Assembly (NCBI GenBank): GCA_035497315.1
Contig: DATJDU010000085.1
Location: 1 to 14,161 of the forward strand
Length of the DNA: 14,161 bases
Source of the DNA: Andeanibacterium sp035497315
GTDB taxonomy: Bacteria; Pseudomonadota; Alphaproteobacteria; Sphingomonadales; Sphingomonadaceae
Direction of reading: 5' to 3'
In this document: positions 1 to 7,483 of the stretch, piece after piece
How the letters are laid out: every line of letters starts with the position of its first letter
Position numbering within the stretch: position 1 is the first letter of the stretch
Made by a program: the position numbers and the translations under genes
The notes under the pieces: model-generated
What the model saw: only the letters and a program-made list of their open reading frames with translations
Database searches by the model: none
Told to the model about the DNA's origin: nothing

Positions 1-267
1 GGGGCCGCCGAAGCCGCCACCACCGCCGCCGCCACGAGGGCCGCCGAAGCCACCACCACCGCCGCCGCCACGAGGGCCGCCGAAGCCACCACCGCCGCCG
101 CCGCCGAAGCGGTCACCACCGCCGCCGCCGCCAAAACGATCGGAATCGCCGAACCGGTCATGGCCACCGAACCGCGGCCCGCCATCACTGAAGGGATCGA
201 AGCCATCTTCGCCGATATGATCCCTCTTGTCGCGTCCCCGGCCGCGACGTCCTCTGTCAAAACCCAT
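1..267 (-). CDS. Cold-shock-type protein with glycine-rich N-terminus (partial)
   Basis: Reading leftward from an ATG at 265-267, 89 codons run without a stop to the window edge, so only the N-terminus is present. It opens with MGFDRGRRGRGRDKRD, then an acidic/aromatic patch (GEDGFDPF), then a glycine run broken by DRF and GFGGPR units. From memory, cold-shock (CspA-like) proteins of Sphingomonadales carry such an Arg/Gly-rich tail ahead of the nucleic-acid-binding domain. That domain would lie outside the window, so the family call is inferred from the tail alone. Arg/Gly-rich segments commonly bind RNA. No strong ribosome site is visible; an AGG sits a few bases before the ATG. The next gene is divergent, leaving a 251-bp shared upstream region. 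Another glycine-rich RNA-binding protein is possible. Confidence 0.7.
   Translation of the reverse strand, partial: MGFDRGRRGRGRDKRDHIGEDGFDPFSDGGPRFGGHDRFGDSDRFGGGGGGDRFGGGGGGGFGGPRGGGGGGGFGGPRGGGGGGGFGGP
2..109 (-). repeat. 36-bp tandem repeat encoding GFGGPR-Gly7
   Basis: The segment gggccgccgaagcc recurs at 2, 38 and 74, a strict 36-bp period. Read on the minus strand each unit gives 12 residues: Phe-Gly-Gly-Pro-Arg followed by about seven glycines. It lies inside the cold-shock-type CDS and is in frame, so copy number could change without a frameshift. The leftmost copy is cut by the window edge. Confidence 0.85.
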
Positions 268-518
268 GAAACCTAACGTACCTTCACTTCGTCACCTACG
301 TTTCGCGGATGCGAGACACCCAGCCGCGCGGACGAAACGCGCCGGATGCGAGGGCGGACACCCCTCTTCCGCCCCACAAACATCTTTTACCCATAACCCA
401 GATTCGTTTTCCACGCGAATGATTTAAGCGATTCCTTCTTGACTGCGATATTCGGCGCTTCGCAGCCCCTCTCGTCGGCTTGCCAGCAGGACAGAGCTTG
501 GGCAAAAGGCGCGGCATT
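268..518. promoter_or_regulatory. Divergent intergenic region with short repeats
   Basis: This 251-bp gap separates the minus-strand cold-shock-type gene from the plus-strand TerC operon and should hold both promoters. A direct repeat cggatgcgag occurs at 306-315 and 343-352. An inverted pair cgtttcg (299-305) / cgaaacg (333-339) encloses a smaller ccgcgcgg palindrome, so the leader of the cold-shock transcript could fold. A ttgact at 439-444 could be a -35 for the plus strand, but no convincing -10 follows. No protein-coding signal was seen. Confidence 0.4.
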
Positions 519-1325
519 ATGGATATCCTGGCCCTGCTTTCCGATCCGGCCGCCTGGGCCGCGCTTGTTACGCTGATCGTACTTGAGGTCGTTCTCGGGA
601 TCGACAATCTCGTCTTCATAGCGATTCTCTCCAACAAGCTGCCCGAACATCAGCAAGCCAAAGCCCGCCGAATCGGCCTGATGCTGGCGCTGGTCATGCG
701 CATCGCGCTGCTGATGCTGATCGGCTGGATCGTGACCTTGCAGACCCCGCTGTTCGACCTGGGAATAGCGGGCGCGCCGGGCGAACATGGCCAGCCCAGC
801 TTCGAAACCGCCTTCTCGGGCCGCGACCTGATCCTGCTGGCCGGCGGCCTGTTCCTGCTGTGGAAAGCCACCAAGGAAATCCACCACAGCATGGATCCCG
901 AAGGGGATAGCGGCGAGCTGCTCGATCACAACAAGGGCGTTGCGCAAATCGCCTTCGGTTCCGCCATCGCCCAGATCATCGCACTGGACCTGGTATTCTC
1001 GATCGATTCGATTCTCACTGCAGTTGGCATGACGGATCATGTGCCGATCATGGTCGCTGCCGTGGTAATCACCGTGGGCCTGATGCTGCTGGCTGCCGAT
1101 CCGCTTGCCAAATTCATCGAAAAGAACCCCACACTGGTGATGCTGGCGCTGGCCTTCCTGGTGATGATCGGCCTGGTGCTGATCGCCGACGGCCTCGGCT
1201 TCCATGTGCCCAAGGGCTATGTCTATGCCGCGATGGGCTTCTCTGTCGCGGTCGAGATGCTCAACATGTTCCAGCGTGCCCGCCGCGCGAAGCGGCAGGC
1301 AGCGAAGAAGGAGAAGGCGGCATGA
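519..1325 (+). CDS. TerC-family integral membrane protein
   Basis: A 268-aa polytopic protein. TerC/Alx-type proteins are inner-membrane proteins linked to metal (Mn2+, tellurite) handling; the substrate here is unknown. The family hallmark is two acidic membrane motifs: GIDN at residues 27-30 in the first helix and DLVFSIDS at 157-164. Hydrophobic helices cover roughly residues 11-38, 53-75, 103-118, 140-170, 177-193, 207-224 and 234-250. A basic tail rich in Lys/Arg/Ala ends the protein. The ATG at 519 is chosen because the sequence there (MDILALLSDPAAWAALVTL) matches usual TerC N-termini. An in-frame ATG at 480 would add 13 unremarkable residues. The stop overlaps the next start (ATGA), so the two are translationally coupled. 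It heads a four-gene plus-strand run. Confidence 0.9.
   Translation: MDILALLSDPAAWAALVTLIVLEVVLGIDNLVFIAILSNKLPEHQQAKARRIGLMLALVMRIALLMLIGWIVTLQTPLFDLGIAGAPGEHGQPSFETAFSGRDLILLAGGLFLLWKATKEIHHSMDPEGDSGELLDHNKGVAQIAFGSAIAQIIALDLVFSIDSILTAVGMTDHVPIMVAAVVITVGLMLLAADPLAKFIEKNPTLVMLALAFLVMIGLVLIADGLGFHVPKGYVYAAMGFSVAVEMLNMFQRARRAKRQAAKKEKAA
1308..1313 (+). promoter_or_regulatory. Ribosome binding site for the sulfurtransferase-like gene
   Basis: AAGGAG lies 8 nt before the ATG at 1322 and inside the end of the TerC gene. This supports that start and the coupled ATGA junction. Confidence 0.8.
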
Positions 1326-1759
1326 GCGATTTCCGCAAACTGGGTGACGGCATCTATGCCAGCCCCCAGATCGGCGTGGCCGATATAGCGCAGGCCGCCG
1401 CCCTTGGCGTGACGCTGGTGATCAACAACCGCCCCGAAGGCGAATCGGAAGACCAGACGTCCGGCGCCGAGATCGAGGCGGCAGCCCATGCGGCGGGGAT
1501 GAACTACATCGCCATCCCGGTGACGATGCAGACGCTTTCACACGCCAAGGTCGCCTCCATGGCCGAAACGCTGGGCGAAGCGACCGGGCCGATCCTCGCC
1601 TATTGCCGCAGCGGCACGCGCTCCACCCTGCTGTGGTCGCTGGCCGAGGCAATGCGCGGGCGCGATCCGGAGGAGATTTCCGCCGCCGCCGCTGCCGCAG
1701 GCTATGACGTGTCCCCCGTGCGCGCCGCGATGGACGCGCTCGCCGCCGCCAGGGGCTGA
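1322..1759 (+). CDS. TIGR01244-type sulfurtransferase / DUF442 phosphatase-like protein
   Basis: A 145-aa cytosolic protein. The N-terminus (FRKLGDGIYASPQI) and the VTLVINNRPEGE segment (residues 30-41) are typical of the DUF442/Blh-like family. This family has a dual-specificity-phosphatase/rhodanese fold. The active loop AYCRSGTRS holds Cys95 and Arg100, a six-residue C-R-S-G-T-R loop of rhodanese size. That fits sulfur transfer better than the classical Cys-X5-Arg phosphatase loop. Relatives occur as the extra domain of sulfide-detoxifying Blh proteins, but here the domain stands alone. It overlaps TerC by 4 nt and has a good ribosome site 8 nt upstream. The substrate is unknown, and no link to TerC function can be read beyond co-transcription. 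Confidence 0.85.
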   Translation: MSDFRKLGDGIYASPQIGVADIAQAAALGVTLVINNRPEGESEDQTSGAEIEAAAHAAGMNYIAIPVTMQTLSHAKVASMAETLGEATGPILAYCRSGTRSTLLWSLAEAMRGRDPEEISAAAAAAGYDVSPVRAAMDALAAARG

Positions 1760-1770
1760 ACGGCCCGGCG

Positions 1771-2172
1771 ATGGGCGGGCAATTGCTCCTCTTCGCAGCG
1801 TCGCTTGCCGGGGTCATCTTCCTCGTCCTTGTTTCCCGGTGGCTGGGCCTTGGCAGGGGCGCGACGATCGCCAGCGAGGCCGAGGCGCGCGAACTGGCGG
1901 ACAATGCCCTGTGCGGCTTCGTTCCCACCGACATTGGGCTGGCGCCGGGCGGGCGCGGAGCGCTGCTGCGCGACAGCCGGGGACGGATCATGCTGCTGGC
2001 GCCTCACGGTGCCCGGTTTGCCGCCCGCCTGCTGGACGCGAATGCCTGCGTGACGCGCGACGGAACGCGCTTGACCGTGACCATTTCCGACCGCACTTTC
2101 CCCGCAACGACAATGGATCTCGGCCCGGATGCCGAGGCGTGGGAAAGGCGCATCACGGCGCCGGAGGGTTGA
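1771..2172 (+). CDS. Small membrane-anchored hypothetical protein
   Basis: A 133-aa protein of unknown function. Residues about 4-26 form one hydrophobic helix (QLLLFAASLAGVIFLVLVS), followed by a positive patch and a soluble domain of about 100 residues. The soluble part alternates short strands and turns (GRGALLRDSRGRIMLLA, RLTVTISDRTFPATTMDLG). That is compatible with a small beta-rich domain anchored to the inner membrane. It starts 11 nt after the sulfurtransferase-like gene and ends 3 nt before the hydroxylase gene, so it belongs to the operon. The placement suggests a job at the membrane alongside the hydroxylase, but nothing in the sequence names it. Its ribosome site is weak, which fits coupling to the upstream gene. 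Confidence 0.75.
   Translation: MGGQLLLFAASLAGVIFLVLVSRWLGLGRGATIASEAEARELADNALCGFVPTDIGLAPGGRGALLRDSRGRIMLLAPHGARFAARLLDANACVTRDGTRLTVTISDRTFPATTMDLGPDAEAWERRITAPEG
2163..2168 (+). promoter_or_regulatory. Ribosome binding site deciding a GTG start
   Basis: GGAGGG ends 7 nt before the GTG at 2176 and lies in the last codons of the preceding gene. It supports GTG as the real start of the hydroxylase. Confidence 0.8.
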
Positions 2173-2175
2173 GCG

Positions 2176-3075
2176 GTGCCGAATTTCGATCCCGTCAATT
2201 ACGCCGTTCCTGCCTTCATCCTGCTTGTCCTGGCCGAAATGATCTGGGCACGCTGGCGCCATCCCCAGGCCTATGAACCGCGCGACACTGCTGTCTCGCT
2301 CGCCTTCGGGCTGGGCAGCACGGTAGCTGGCGCGCTGACGGCTTCGCTGGTCCTGGCGATGCTGGTGAAGCTGCACGAATATCGCCTGTTCGATATCGGC
2401 TGGCAGTGGTGGGCCTGGCCGCTGTGCTTCGTGCTGGACGATCTGGCCTATTATTGGTCACACCGTTTCGGCCACCGTATCCGCTGGTTCTGGGCAAGCC
2501 ATGTGAACCACCATTCCAGCCAGCATTACAATCTTTCCACCGCACTGCGACAGACCTGGACCGGCTTCATCGCGATCAGCTTCGTCTTCCGCCTTCCGCT
2601 GGCACTGATCGGCTTCCACCCGGCGATGATCCTGTTCTGCGGCGGGCTGAACCTGATCTACCAGTTCTGGATCCATACCGAGGCGATCGGGCGGATGCCG
2701 CGCTGGTTCGAGGCGGTGATGAACACACCCTCGCACCACCGGGTCCACCATGCGACCAATCCGCTCTATCTCGACCGGAATTATGCCGGCACCTTCATCC
2801 TGTGGGACAAGCTGTTCGGGACTTACCAGCCGGAACTGGACGAGTTGCGCATCCGCTATGGCATCGTGAAGCAACTGGGCAGCTTCCACCTGCTGTGGTC
2901 GGTATTCCACGAATGGATCGGGATCGCGCACGACATGTGGGCCGCGCCCTGGCGGCACAAATTATCCTACCTGCTGCGCGAACCGGGCTGGAGCCACGAC
3001 GGCAGCCGCGAAACCTCCGACGCGATCCGCGCGCGCTGGCTGGAAAGCCAAGCCTCGCCGCCGGATCGCCCATGA
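2176..3075 (+). CDS. Sterol desaturase / fatty acid hydroxylase family protein
   Basis: A 299-aa membrane protein starting at GTG. It carries the three histidine clusters of the di-iron hydroxylase superfamily: HRFGH (residues 96-100), HVNHH (109-113) and HRVHH (188-192), with another His at 167. These bind two irons and activate O2 to hydroxylate or desaturate a lipid at the inner membrane. Hydrophobic segments cover about 8-25, 40-64, 78-95, 128-146 and 150-166; the clusters face the cytosol in known relatives. The substrate cannot be told from sequence; carotenoid, hopanoid, ornithine-lipid and fatty-acid hydroxylases share this pattern. It is the last gene of the operon. Its stop codon abuts the T-tract of the convergent terminator at 3075-3096. 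Confidence 0.9.
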   Translation: MPNFDPVNYAVPAFILLVLAEMIWARWRHPQAYEPRDTAVSLAFGLGSTVAGALTASLVLAMLVKLHEYRLFDIGWQWWAWPLCFVLDDLAYYWSHRFGHRIRWFWASHVNHHSSQHYNLSTALRQTWTGFIAISFVFRLPLALIGFHPAMILFCGGLNLIYQFWIHTEAIGRMPRWFEAVMNTPSHHRVHHATNPLYLDRNYAGTFILWDKLFGTYQPELDELRIRYGIVKQLGSFHLLWSVFHEWIGIAHDMWAAPWRHKLSYLLREPGWSHDGSRETSDAIRARWLESQASPPDRP

Positions 3076-3096
3076 AAAGGGGAGCCGAAGCTCCCC
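3075..3096 (-). terminator. Intrinsic terminator of the TPR-sulfotransferase gene (UUCG loop)
   Basis: On the minus strand a 7-bp perfect stem (GGGGAGC / GCTCCCC, 3079-3085 with 3090-3096) closes a TTCG tetraloop and runs straight into TTTT. UUCG loops are unusually stable and common in bacterial terminators. It sits about 47 bp past the minus-strand stop and touches the stop codon of the convergent hydroxylase gene. Read on the plus strand it has no T-tract, so it works mainly leftward. Confidence 0.85.
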
Positions 3097-3142
3097 CTCT
3101 CCTCATCGGTGCCCCTCTTCTCATCGACAGAGGCAGGCCGCC

Positions 3143-5284
3143 TCAGGCCTTTTCGATCGCATCGATCAAAGGCTGCAGGCCGGGGCCATATTTCTTCCAG
3201 CGCTGCACCGCCGTCTTGTAAATCGGCTTGCGCACCTGGGCGACGCTGGCCGTCTTCACCGGGCGGTTCGACTTGTGGAACTCGAGCATCTTCTTGTCCC
3301 AGTCGAGGCCGAGGAATTCGATGATCGCGCGCGCTTCCTTCTCGGTATCGGCGACGACATTCTCATATTCCACCACCTTGAGCACGCCCGGCGGCAGCAC
3401 CGTTTCCCAGTGCTTCATCAGCGCATCGTACTGGCGGTAATAGCGGCCCAGCTCGCCCATGTCGTAGCTGTGCGGCATGTCGTCCTTGAACAGCTTGGTA
3501 AAGGCCGACAGGCAGCAATCCACCGGATCGCGGCGCGTGTTGATGAACTTCGCATTGGGGAACAGAATGTGGAGCATGCCGACGAAGAAATAATTCGTCA
3601 GCAGCTTGTCGGTCACGATCCGCGCATCGCCGGCATTCTTGAGGATCGACTGAAGATAGCCTTCGCCCAGCAGCTTGAGCTGGCTGGACTTAAGCTCCTT
3701 CATCATTTCGGGATAGCGTGAAAGCGACGGGAAACGATCGCGCAGGCGATGGAGTCCCTGCGTGAAATACTTCACCTCGCCCGCACCATATACCGCCGGA
3801 TGGCTGGCGAGAATCTGCTCCACCAGAGTGGAGCCCGAGCGCGGCATGCCCACGATGAACAGCAGGTTGTCACCCGCCAGGCCTTCGAAAGTCTGGCCCT
3901 TGATGAAATCTGCCGTGAACACGTCCTTGACGTCGGTGAAGAACTTCTGGGTCTCCGCCTCGTCATAATTGAGCTGCGCACGCTTGATCTGGCCGCCGGC
4001 AATATAATGTTCGAGCGCCTTTGCGTGCTCGCCATTGTCATCCAGCGCCTTGCCGTAGGCATAATGCAGCGGCAGCACGAATTCGCGATTGTTGCTGGTG
4101 AAACTCTCCGCGATCTTCGTCAGGCGCTCGTAAAGCTCGGTTTCCTTGGAATAATCGACCAGATCGTTGAGATTGGCATAGGCTCCGACCATGCGGGGAT
4201 TGAGTTCCACCCCCTTGAGAATCTGCTCCCGAGCCTCATCCAGCCGACCAACGGATTTGAGCGCCACACCATAGAGGTTGAGCGTTTCCGGATTGGAGGG
4301 AGCCAGTTCCGCAGCCTGGGCCAGAAGCTGAACTGCCTCGTCATACCGGTCCAGCTCATGCAGCACCATGCCCAGCACGGTCAGCGCTTCCGCTTCTTCC
4401 GGCTCATCCGTCAGCACTATGCGGCAAGCCTGCTCCGCGGCAGCGAAATTGGCCCGCTTCGACTGCAGCCTGGCGGTCAGGATCAGCGCCCGCTTTTCCC
4501 GGGGAGCAAGCTTCAGCACTTCGCTGAGCTGCCGCAGCGCTTCCACATCCCTGCCTTCGGCCGCGTAGAGCGAGGCGAGATTGACATGGGCATCGACATA
4601 GCTGCCGTTCATCCCAATCGCCTTGCGCAGTGCATGCTCAGCCTGTTCCGTCTTGCCCATTTCGCGAAGCAATGTGCCAAGATTATTATAGGCTTCAGGG
4701 TAGCGCTCGCGATAGGTGAGCGCATTCTGATAGGCGTCGATGGCACCATCGATATCGCCGGTGCGCCGCAGGGCATTGCCCAGATTGTTGTAGGCTTCCG
4801 CAAAATTGGGCTGAAGCTCGATCGCCTTGCGATAGCATTCCACGGCATCCTTGAAGCTGCCGCTATCAAAACGGGCGATGCCCAGATTGTTATGGGCCTG
4901 CGAGTTTCCCGGTGCGAGCGCGAGCGCTTCCTGCAAGGCCGCGATCGCATCGGCCACATTGCCGTTCTGGCGCTGCAATTCGCCGAGATTGGAATAATAG
5001 CTCGCATTCTTGGGGGAGAGCTTGATCGCTCGCTTGAGACTGGCGATGGCATCCTTCGCCTTGCCCTGGGCATTCAGCGCCACGCCCAGGATGGAATGCG
5101 CATCGGCGACCCCCGGCCGCAGCTTGATCACCTGGCGGCAGACATTTTCCGCCTGCTTGTAACGTCCCTTGCCGAACAGATATCCAGCGATAGTGATCGC
5201 CTCCTGTTCGGACATCTTCATGGTGCCCTTTTCTACCTTCTGGATCATTTCGTCGAGGCGACGGTCGGTCATGGCCTGCTGCAT
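3143..5284 (-). CDS. Tetratricopeptide repeat sulfotransferase
   Basis: A 713-aa two-part protein. Residues about 30-440 hold roughly ten to twelve 34-residue TPR units, seen as repeated YNNLG, NLGELQRQ and A-x-x-A-x-x-L-P patterns. Residues about 470-713 form a PAPS-dependent sulfotransferase domain. Its 5'-phosphosulfate loop is GMPRSGSTLVEQIL (479-492) and its 3'-phosphate site is TRRDPVDCCLSAF (583-595). Such fusions probably use the TPR part to dock a protein or glycan acceptor. The acceptor is unknown here; relatives include tyrosine-protein and polysaccharide sulfotransferases. No signal peptide is visible. The ATG at 5284 is chosen. A GTG at 5323 would add 13 residues but has a GAGGG touching it with no spacer. 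The gene stands alone with its own terminator. Confidence 0.88.
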   Translation of the reverse strand: MQQAMTDRRLDEMIQKVEKGTMKMSEQEAITIAGYLFGKGRYKQAENVCRQVIKLRPGVADAHSILGVALNAQGKAKDAIASLKRAIKLSPKNASYYSNLGELQRQNGNVADAIAALQEALALAPGNSQAHNNLGIARFDSGSFKDAVECYRKAIELQPNFAEAYNNLGNALRRTGDIDGAIDAYQNALTYRERYPEAYNNLGTLLREMGKTEQAEHALRKAIGMNGSYVDAHVNLASLYAAEGRDVEALRQLSEVLKLAPREKRALILTARLQSKRANFAAAEQACRIVLTDEPEEAEALTVLGMVLHELDRYDEAVQLLAQAAELAPSNPETLNLYGVALKSVGRLDEAREQILKGVELNPRMVGAYANLNDLVDYSKETELYERLTKIAESFTSNNREFVLPLHYAYGKALDDNGEHAKALEHYIAGGQIKRAQLNYDEAETQKFFTDVKDVFTADFIKGQTFEGLAGDNLLFIVGMPRSGSTLVEQILASHPAVYGAGEVKYFTQGLHRLRDRFPSLSRYPEMMKELKSSQLKLLGEGYLQSILKNAGDARIVTDKLLTNYFFVGMLHILFPNAKFINTRRDPVDCCLSAFTKLFKDDMPHSYDMGELGRYYRQYDALMKHWETVLPPGVLKVVEYENVVADTEKEARAIIEFLGLDWDKKMLEFHKSNRPVKTASVAQVRKPIYKTAVQRWKKYGPGLQPLIDAIEKA

Positions 5285-5473
5285 GGGCGTGCTTTCATCA
5301 TTTGCTGTCTTGCGCCTGGGCACCCCTCATGGGGCACAGGCGCGGATATCTGTGGGTAGGGTGTCAGAACGATCCTGTCACCTGCGTGCGATCTGGACAA
5401 TGGCCCGGCAGACAGACTTCCCTGAGGTAACGGGCGTCCGGCCTGCCGCGCGGGGCCATGCCGCGCCGGCCGG
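5285..5473 (-). promoter_or_regulatory. Region upstream of the TPR-sulfotransferase gene
   Basis: This 189-bp stretch separates the second glnK stop from the TPR-sulfotransferase start. On the minus strand TTGTCC, 17 bp and CAGGAT could form a weak -35/-10 pair around 5375-5404. Just after the glnK stop lies a GC-rich hairpin (GCGCGG / CCGCGC) without a T-tract. No further gene is seen. Confidence 0.3.
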
Positions 5474-5812
5474 CTAGAGGGCCGTCTCGCCTGTTTCGCC
5501 GGTGCGGATGCGCAGGGCGGATGCGAGATCGAGCACGAAAATCTTGCCGTCACCGATGCTGCCGGTAGCGGCGGCCTGCTGGATCGCCTCCACTGCACGG
5601 TCCGCCAGGGAATCCGGCAGGGCGACTTCGACTTTCACCTTGGGTACCATATTGGTGGCATATTCAGCCCCGCGATAGATCTCGGTCTGGCCCTTCTGGC
5701 GGCCGAACCCCTTTACTTCGCTGGCCATCATACCAGCCACACCGATCGCTCCCAGTGCCTCGCGCACTGCGTCGAGCTTGTGCGGCTTGATGATCGCGAT
5801 GACATATTTCAT
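5474..5812 (-). CDS. glnK: P-II nitrogen regulatory protein (second copy)
   Basis: A 112-aa P-II protein of normal family length. P-II trimers sense 2-oxoglutarate and ATP/ADP and bind Amt channels, glutamine-synthetase adenylyltransferase or NtrB. The T-loop signature YRGAEY (46-51) includes Tyr51, the uridylylation site, and the SIGDGKIFVLDL block forms the nucleotide-binding C-terminal motif. It differs from the upstream copy at about 24 of 112 positions by my count, mostly after the T-loop, so it is an intact paralogue. AAGGAG at 5823-5828 lies 10 nt before the ATG. The gene follows amt, but a strong terminator (5930-5961) separates them. It therefore probably has its own promoter or depends on read-through. 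GlnK versus GlnB cannot be settled by sequence; the amt neighbour favours GlnK. Confidence 0.92.
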   Translation of the reverse strand: MKYVIAIIKPHKLDAVREALGAIGVAGMMASEVKGFGRQKGQTEIYRGAEYATNMVPKVKVEVALPDSLADRAVEAIQQAAATGSIGDGKIFVLDLASALRIRTGETGETAL

Positions 5813-6047
5813 CTCAATCCCACTCCTTGTCTGCCGGCATGCCCGGCTACTTCCCCAACAAAGCAGCTACGCCGCCCCGCGTCCAGTAAACTGCACCGCA
5901 ATATGAACGGGCGCGCGCCGATCGAAGACAAAAAAGGGGCCGGAGCGGCTGGCTCCGGCCCTTCTACAGTTTGCGTTCGCAGGAGGAACGTCGTGAGGCG
6001 GGATCGGGGGAGGAGAGGAGGAGCCCCAATCCCGCCAAACTTGTGGA
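5813..6047 (-). promoter_or_regulatory. amt-glnK2 intergenic region
   Basis: This 235-bp gap holds the amt terminator (5930-5961) and about 117 bp between it and the second glnK. I looked there for a sigma-54 element (TGGCAC-N5-TTGCA) and found none. No clear sigma-70 promoter stands out either. A Shine-Dalgarno site lies at 5823-5828. Only short open frames were seen. Confidence 0.4.
5930..5961 (-). terminator. Strong intrinsic terminator after amt
   Basis: On the minus strand a perfect 10-bp stem (GGGCCGGAGC / GCTCCGGCCC, 5937-5946 with 5952-5961) with a 5-nt loop is followed by C and six Ts (5935-5930). It lies about 87 bp past the amt stop and before the second glnK, so most transcripts of the glnK-amt operon should end here. 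Confidence 0.9.
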
Positions 6048-7454
6048 TCAGTTGTAAGCGCGTTCCCCATGTTCGCCGAGGTCGAGACCTTCGACTTCGA
6101 CTTCGGGGGAAACCCGCAGGCCGGTCAGGAGCTTCGCGATGTAGATCGCAATCACGGTGCCGATGGCTGCCCACACGACCGAGACTGCAACTGCCTGGAT
6201 CTGAACCCAGACCTGTGCGCCCATCGCGGTCGAACCGTCGCCGGGGCCCCCGAGGAGCGGCTGATAGACGATGCCGGTGCCGATAGCGCCGACGATGCCG
6301 CCGATGCCATGGATGCCGAAAGCGTCGAGCGAGTCATCATAACCCAGGGCCGGCTTGAGCTTCGTCACTGTGAAGAAGCAGATCAGCGAAGCGAGCGCAC
6401 CCAGGACAATCGCCCCGAGCGGGCCGGAATTACCGGCAGCGGGCGTAACCGCGACCAGGCCGGCAACGATACCCGAGCAGAAGCCCAGAGCCGAACCCTT
6501 GTGACCAGCCAGCTTTTCGACGAGCATCCAGGTCAGGCCAGCAGCGGCGGTGGCGACGAAGGTGTTGATCATCGCAAGCCCGGCGGTGCCATCGGCTTCC
6601 AGTTCCGAACCGGCGTTGAAGCCGAACCAGCCCACCCACAGCAGGCCGGTGCCCACCATGGTCAGCGTCATGGAGTGCGGCGGCATCGGTTCGGCCGGAT
6701 AGCCCTTGCGCTTGCCGAGCATGAGAGCGGCAACCAGCGCCGAGACACCGGCGTTGATGTGCACCACCGTACCACCGGCGAAGTCGAGAGCGCCCATCTT
6801 GAACAGCAGGCCGCCACCCGCCCACACCATGTGCGCGATCGGGAAATAGACGATCGTCAGCCAGATGGCGACGAACACCAGCACGGCCGAGAACTTCATG
6901 CGTTCAACCGTCGCACCCAGGACGAGCGCCGCGGTAATGGCCGCGAAGGTCATCTGGAAGCAGACGAACACATATTCGCTGATCACTTCGTCAGAGAAGG
7001 TCGCAGCAGTCGAATCCGGCGTCACCGAGGACAGGAAATAGCTGCCGGTGCTGAAGAAATTGCCGATGAAGCCTTCCGAAGTGACCGGGCCGAATGCGAG
7101 CGAATAGCCCCAGCAAACCCAGATGAGCATGGCCAGGGCGGCAGCGGCGCCGATCTGGGTCATGGTAGAAAGCATGTTCTTGGAACGGGTCAGACCGCCG
7201 TAGAACAGCGCGAGGCCCGGAAGGATCATCAGGAGAACGAGGACCGTGGAGGTCATCATCCATGCGTTGTTGCCGGGATTGGGAACGGCGGCGGCAGCTT
7301 CGGCGACCGGGGCCGGGACAGCGGCAACGGCCGCATCAGTGGCGGCCGCGGCGGCATCGGCGACCGCTTCGGTAGCCTCCTGCGCCCAGGCGGCGGTAGC
7401 GGCGAACATGGAGGCGCCAAGCGCTCCAGCGCCGCAAGCGAGTTTGCGGATCAT
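6048..7454 (-). CDS. amt: Ammonium transporter (Amt family)
   Basis: A 468-aa inner-membrane ammonium channel. Residues 1-24 look like a signal peptide (MIRKLACGAG... ending AWA, cut before QE). An unusual Ala/Pro-rich stretch of about 35 residues follows before the first conserved helix (NNAWMMTSTVLVLLMILPG). Family residues are in place: Asp224 and His232 in DFAGGTVVHINAG, and His382 in FGIHGIGG. These match the substrate-recognition Asp and twin pore histidines of E. coli AmtB. The ATG at 7454 is preferred over an in-frame GTG at 7487 because GAGGGG (7462-7467) lies 7 nt upstream and the signal peptide begins there. It follows glnK by 29 nt, the classic pair in which GlnK plugs the channel when nitrogen is plentiful. 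Confidence 0.95.
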   Translation of the reverse strand: MIRKLACGAGALGASMFAATAAWAQEATEAVADAAAAATDAAVAAVPAPVAEAAAAVPNPGNNAWMMTSTVLVLLMILPGLALFYGGLTRSKNMLSTMTQIGAAAALAMLIWVCWGYSLAFGPVTSEGFIGNFFSTGSYFLSSVTPDSTAATFSDEVISEYVFVCFQMTFAAITAALVLGATVERMKFSAVLVFVAIWLTIVYFPIAHMVWAGGGLLFKMGALDFAGGTVVHINAGVSALVAALMLGKRKGYPAEPMPPHSMTLTMVGTGLLWVGWFGFNAGSELEADGTAGLAMINTFVATAAAGLTWMLVEKLAGHKGSALGFCSGIVAGLVAVTPAAGNSGPLGAIVLGALASLICFFTVTKLKPALGYDDSLDAFGIHGIGGIVGAIGTGIVYQPLLGGPGDGSTAMGAQVWVQIQAVAVSVVWAAIGTVIAIYIAKLLTGLRVSPEVEVEGLDLGEHGERAYN

Positions 7455-7461
7455 AGTAGTA

Positions 7462-7467
7462 CCCCTC
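7462..7467 (-). promoter_or_regulatory. Ribosome binding site for amt
   Basis: GAGGGG on the minus strand, 7 nt before the ATG at 7454. It decides the start in favour of 7454. Confidence 0.85.
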
Positions 7468-7483
7468 AAGTGATGCGGCCGGC

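Noticed and set aside
1..130. Evenly spaced repeat at the window start, considered as a CRISPR array
   Set aside because: There are no unique spacers; the 36-bp period is simply an in-frame glycine-rich coding repeat.
387..1205. Minus-strand open frame of 272 codons
   Set aside because: Opposite the TerC gene, whose membrane motifs are conserved.
3749..5359. Long open frame (536 codons) on the plus strand
   Set aside because: It lies antisense to the TPR-sulfotransferase, whose TPR units and PAPS motifs are clear; high GC keeps the opposite frame open.
5965..6060. AGGAGGA followed by GTG on the plus strand (about 5980-5993)
   Set aside because: The frame that follows is short, Arg-rich and antisense to the amt end; the match is chance in G-rich DNA.
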